Assembly (NCBI GenBank): GCA_902623395.1
Contig: CACNTN010000008.1
Span: 1 to 33,134, forward strand
DNA from: an uncultured Pelagibacteraceae bacterium
GTDB taxonomy: Bacteria; Pseudomonadota; Alphaproteobacteria; Pelagibacterales; Pelagibacteraceae
Direction: 5' to 3'
Length of the DNA: 33,134 nt
A program made the translations under genes and the position numbers. The notes beneath the pieces were generated by a model that had not been told where the DNA came from, ran no database searches, and saw only the letters and a list, made by a program, of their open reading frames with translations. Shown here piece after piece: positions 32,659 through 33,134 of the stretch. The stretch's first letter is position 1. Every line of letters starts with the position of its first letter.

Positions 32659-33132
32659 TTACTTACTTACTCTTTTATTTACATTTTCAAGAGCTTTGAT
32701 GAACTTAGTAAAGAATTTTCCTTTTTTCAATTCATTAAGAACCTGCATATTTAGGCCTTTTGGGGTCTGCGAATCCGCTACGAGTTTTTTAAATCCTTGA
32801 GATGATTTATTTAGAGCATCCTGGCTTAAAGCTAAAAATAATTCAGCTATATAAGTATCAGCTAGTTTTTTATTAATACCTTTTTTACTTAGCCATTTAG
32901 AGCTCGTATTAAGTATCTCATAATATGTTGCCATTAAAGAGGCGGTAGACCAAAACTTATAGCTTAGTTTTTCATTTCTTACCTCTAGTACTCGCCCTAA
33001 ATGTTTAAAAATATTCTTAGCAAGTTTACTTGGCGGGCATACAATAACTGGTCCTTTTTTAATTTCAATTGGAGGCAAGGGTATGGCTCTCACAATATTT
33101 TTATTCTTTGTAATTTTTTTAAGTTTATGTAA
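32659..33132 (-). CDS. ProC-like (pyrroline-5-carboxylate reductase family) protein, C-terminal part
   Basis: The frame is open to the right edge, so the N-terminal Rossmann domain lies outside and the GTG at 33093 is internal. The visible end begins near NIVRAIPLPPIEIKKGPVIV, equivalent to the conserved VRAMPN-type segment of ProC. It continues into a helical C-terminal dimerisation domain (FWSTASLMATYYEIL, IAELFLALSQDAL). Authentic ProC usually has a Gly/Ser-rich substrate loop (SGPAY, GATVLGSA) in this domain, which is absent here. It may therefore be a divergent relative with a different substrate. It ends 3 nt before livH, linking an NAD(P)H-dependent enzyme to amino-acid uptake. Confidence 0.7.
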   Translation of the reverse strand, partial: LHKLKKITKNKNIVRAIPLPPIEIKKGPVIVCPPSKLAKNIFKHLGRVLEVRNEKLSYKFWSTASLMATYYEILNTSSKWLSKKGINKKLADTYIAELFLALSQDALNKSSQGFKKLVADSQTPKGLNMQVLNELKKGKFFTKFIKALENVNKRVSK

Positions 33133-33134
33133 AT

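Noticed and set aside
1-33134. CRISPR arrays, insertion sequences, phage genes, tRNA or rRNA genes
   Set aside because: Looked for spaced repeats, transposase-like proteins and cloverleaf-type sequences in the gaps; nothing convincing was seen.

Overview
The window is AT-rich, very densely packed bacterial chromosome. Neighbouring genes mostly abut or overlap by 1-14 nt, the longest stretch without a coding region is about 210 nt, and a tandem glycine riboswitch heads gcvT. Together with the protein families present, this points to a streamlined marine alphaproteobacterium of the SAR11 (Pelagibacterales) type. That assignment rests on recognition of families and style, not on a marker gene or a search. 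I see no insertion sequence, phage gene, CRISPR array, tRNA or rRNA.

Region 1 (1-12304) is a set of light- and oxidant-related genes in short operons on both strands. On the + strand are the C-terminal part of an FeS-type photolyase/cryptochrome relative, a DUF393 (DCC-motif) protein and a tiny DUF2256 zinc-finger-like protein. Converging on them is a - strand operon of msrA, a DUF4864 protein, a 66-residue membrane protein and a photolyase FAD-domain protein. Next come a Yip1-family membrane protein and a HisN-like phosphatase (-), an HPP-family membrane protein (+), TspO (-), and a + strand group of an SDR, a 39-residue membrane microprotein, an IsdG-like heme monooxygenase and a four-helix membrane protein. 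The - strand group sodB, DUF3833 lipoprotein, CFA-synthase homologue, DUF1365 and FAD amine-oxidase-like protein follows. These families recur together in light- or singlet-oxygen-induced clusters of other proteobacteria (LitR or sigmaE-ChrR regulons). No such regulator is present here.

Region 2 (12314-16880) is the glycine cleavage system gcvT-gcvH-gcvP on the - strand behind the riboswitch. A 13-bp alternative helix can be drawn between the linker/second-aptamer P1 strand and the gcvT start codon. Only 9 nt separate gcvP from the flavoprotein/lipid/SOD genes, so all eight genes may form one glycine-sensing transcript.

Region 3 (16881-20699) holds a DMT (EamA) and a MATE transporter (-), then TerC and a renalase-like FAD protein (+). 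Region 4 (20700-26949) is a - strand operon of a small cytochrome c, a LysE-type exporter, aconitase and an MmgE/PrpD protein, with a divergent cytochrome b561 and a CBS-domain protein (+). Region 5 (26950-33134) holds a DUF4396 membrane protein and a CsaA-like tRNA-binding protein, then a complete branched-chain-type amino-acid ABC transporter (LivH, M, G, F and the binding protein). The binding-protein gene has its own candidate promoter and a strong terminator. The C-terminal part of a ProC-like gene lies just upstream of livH and runs off the right edge.
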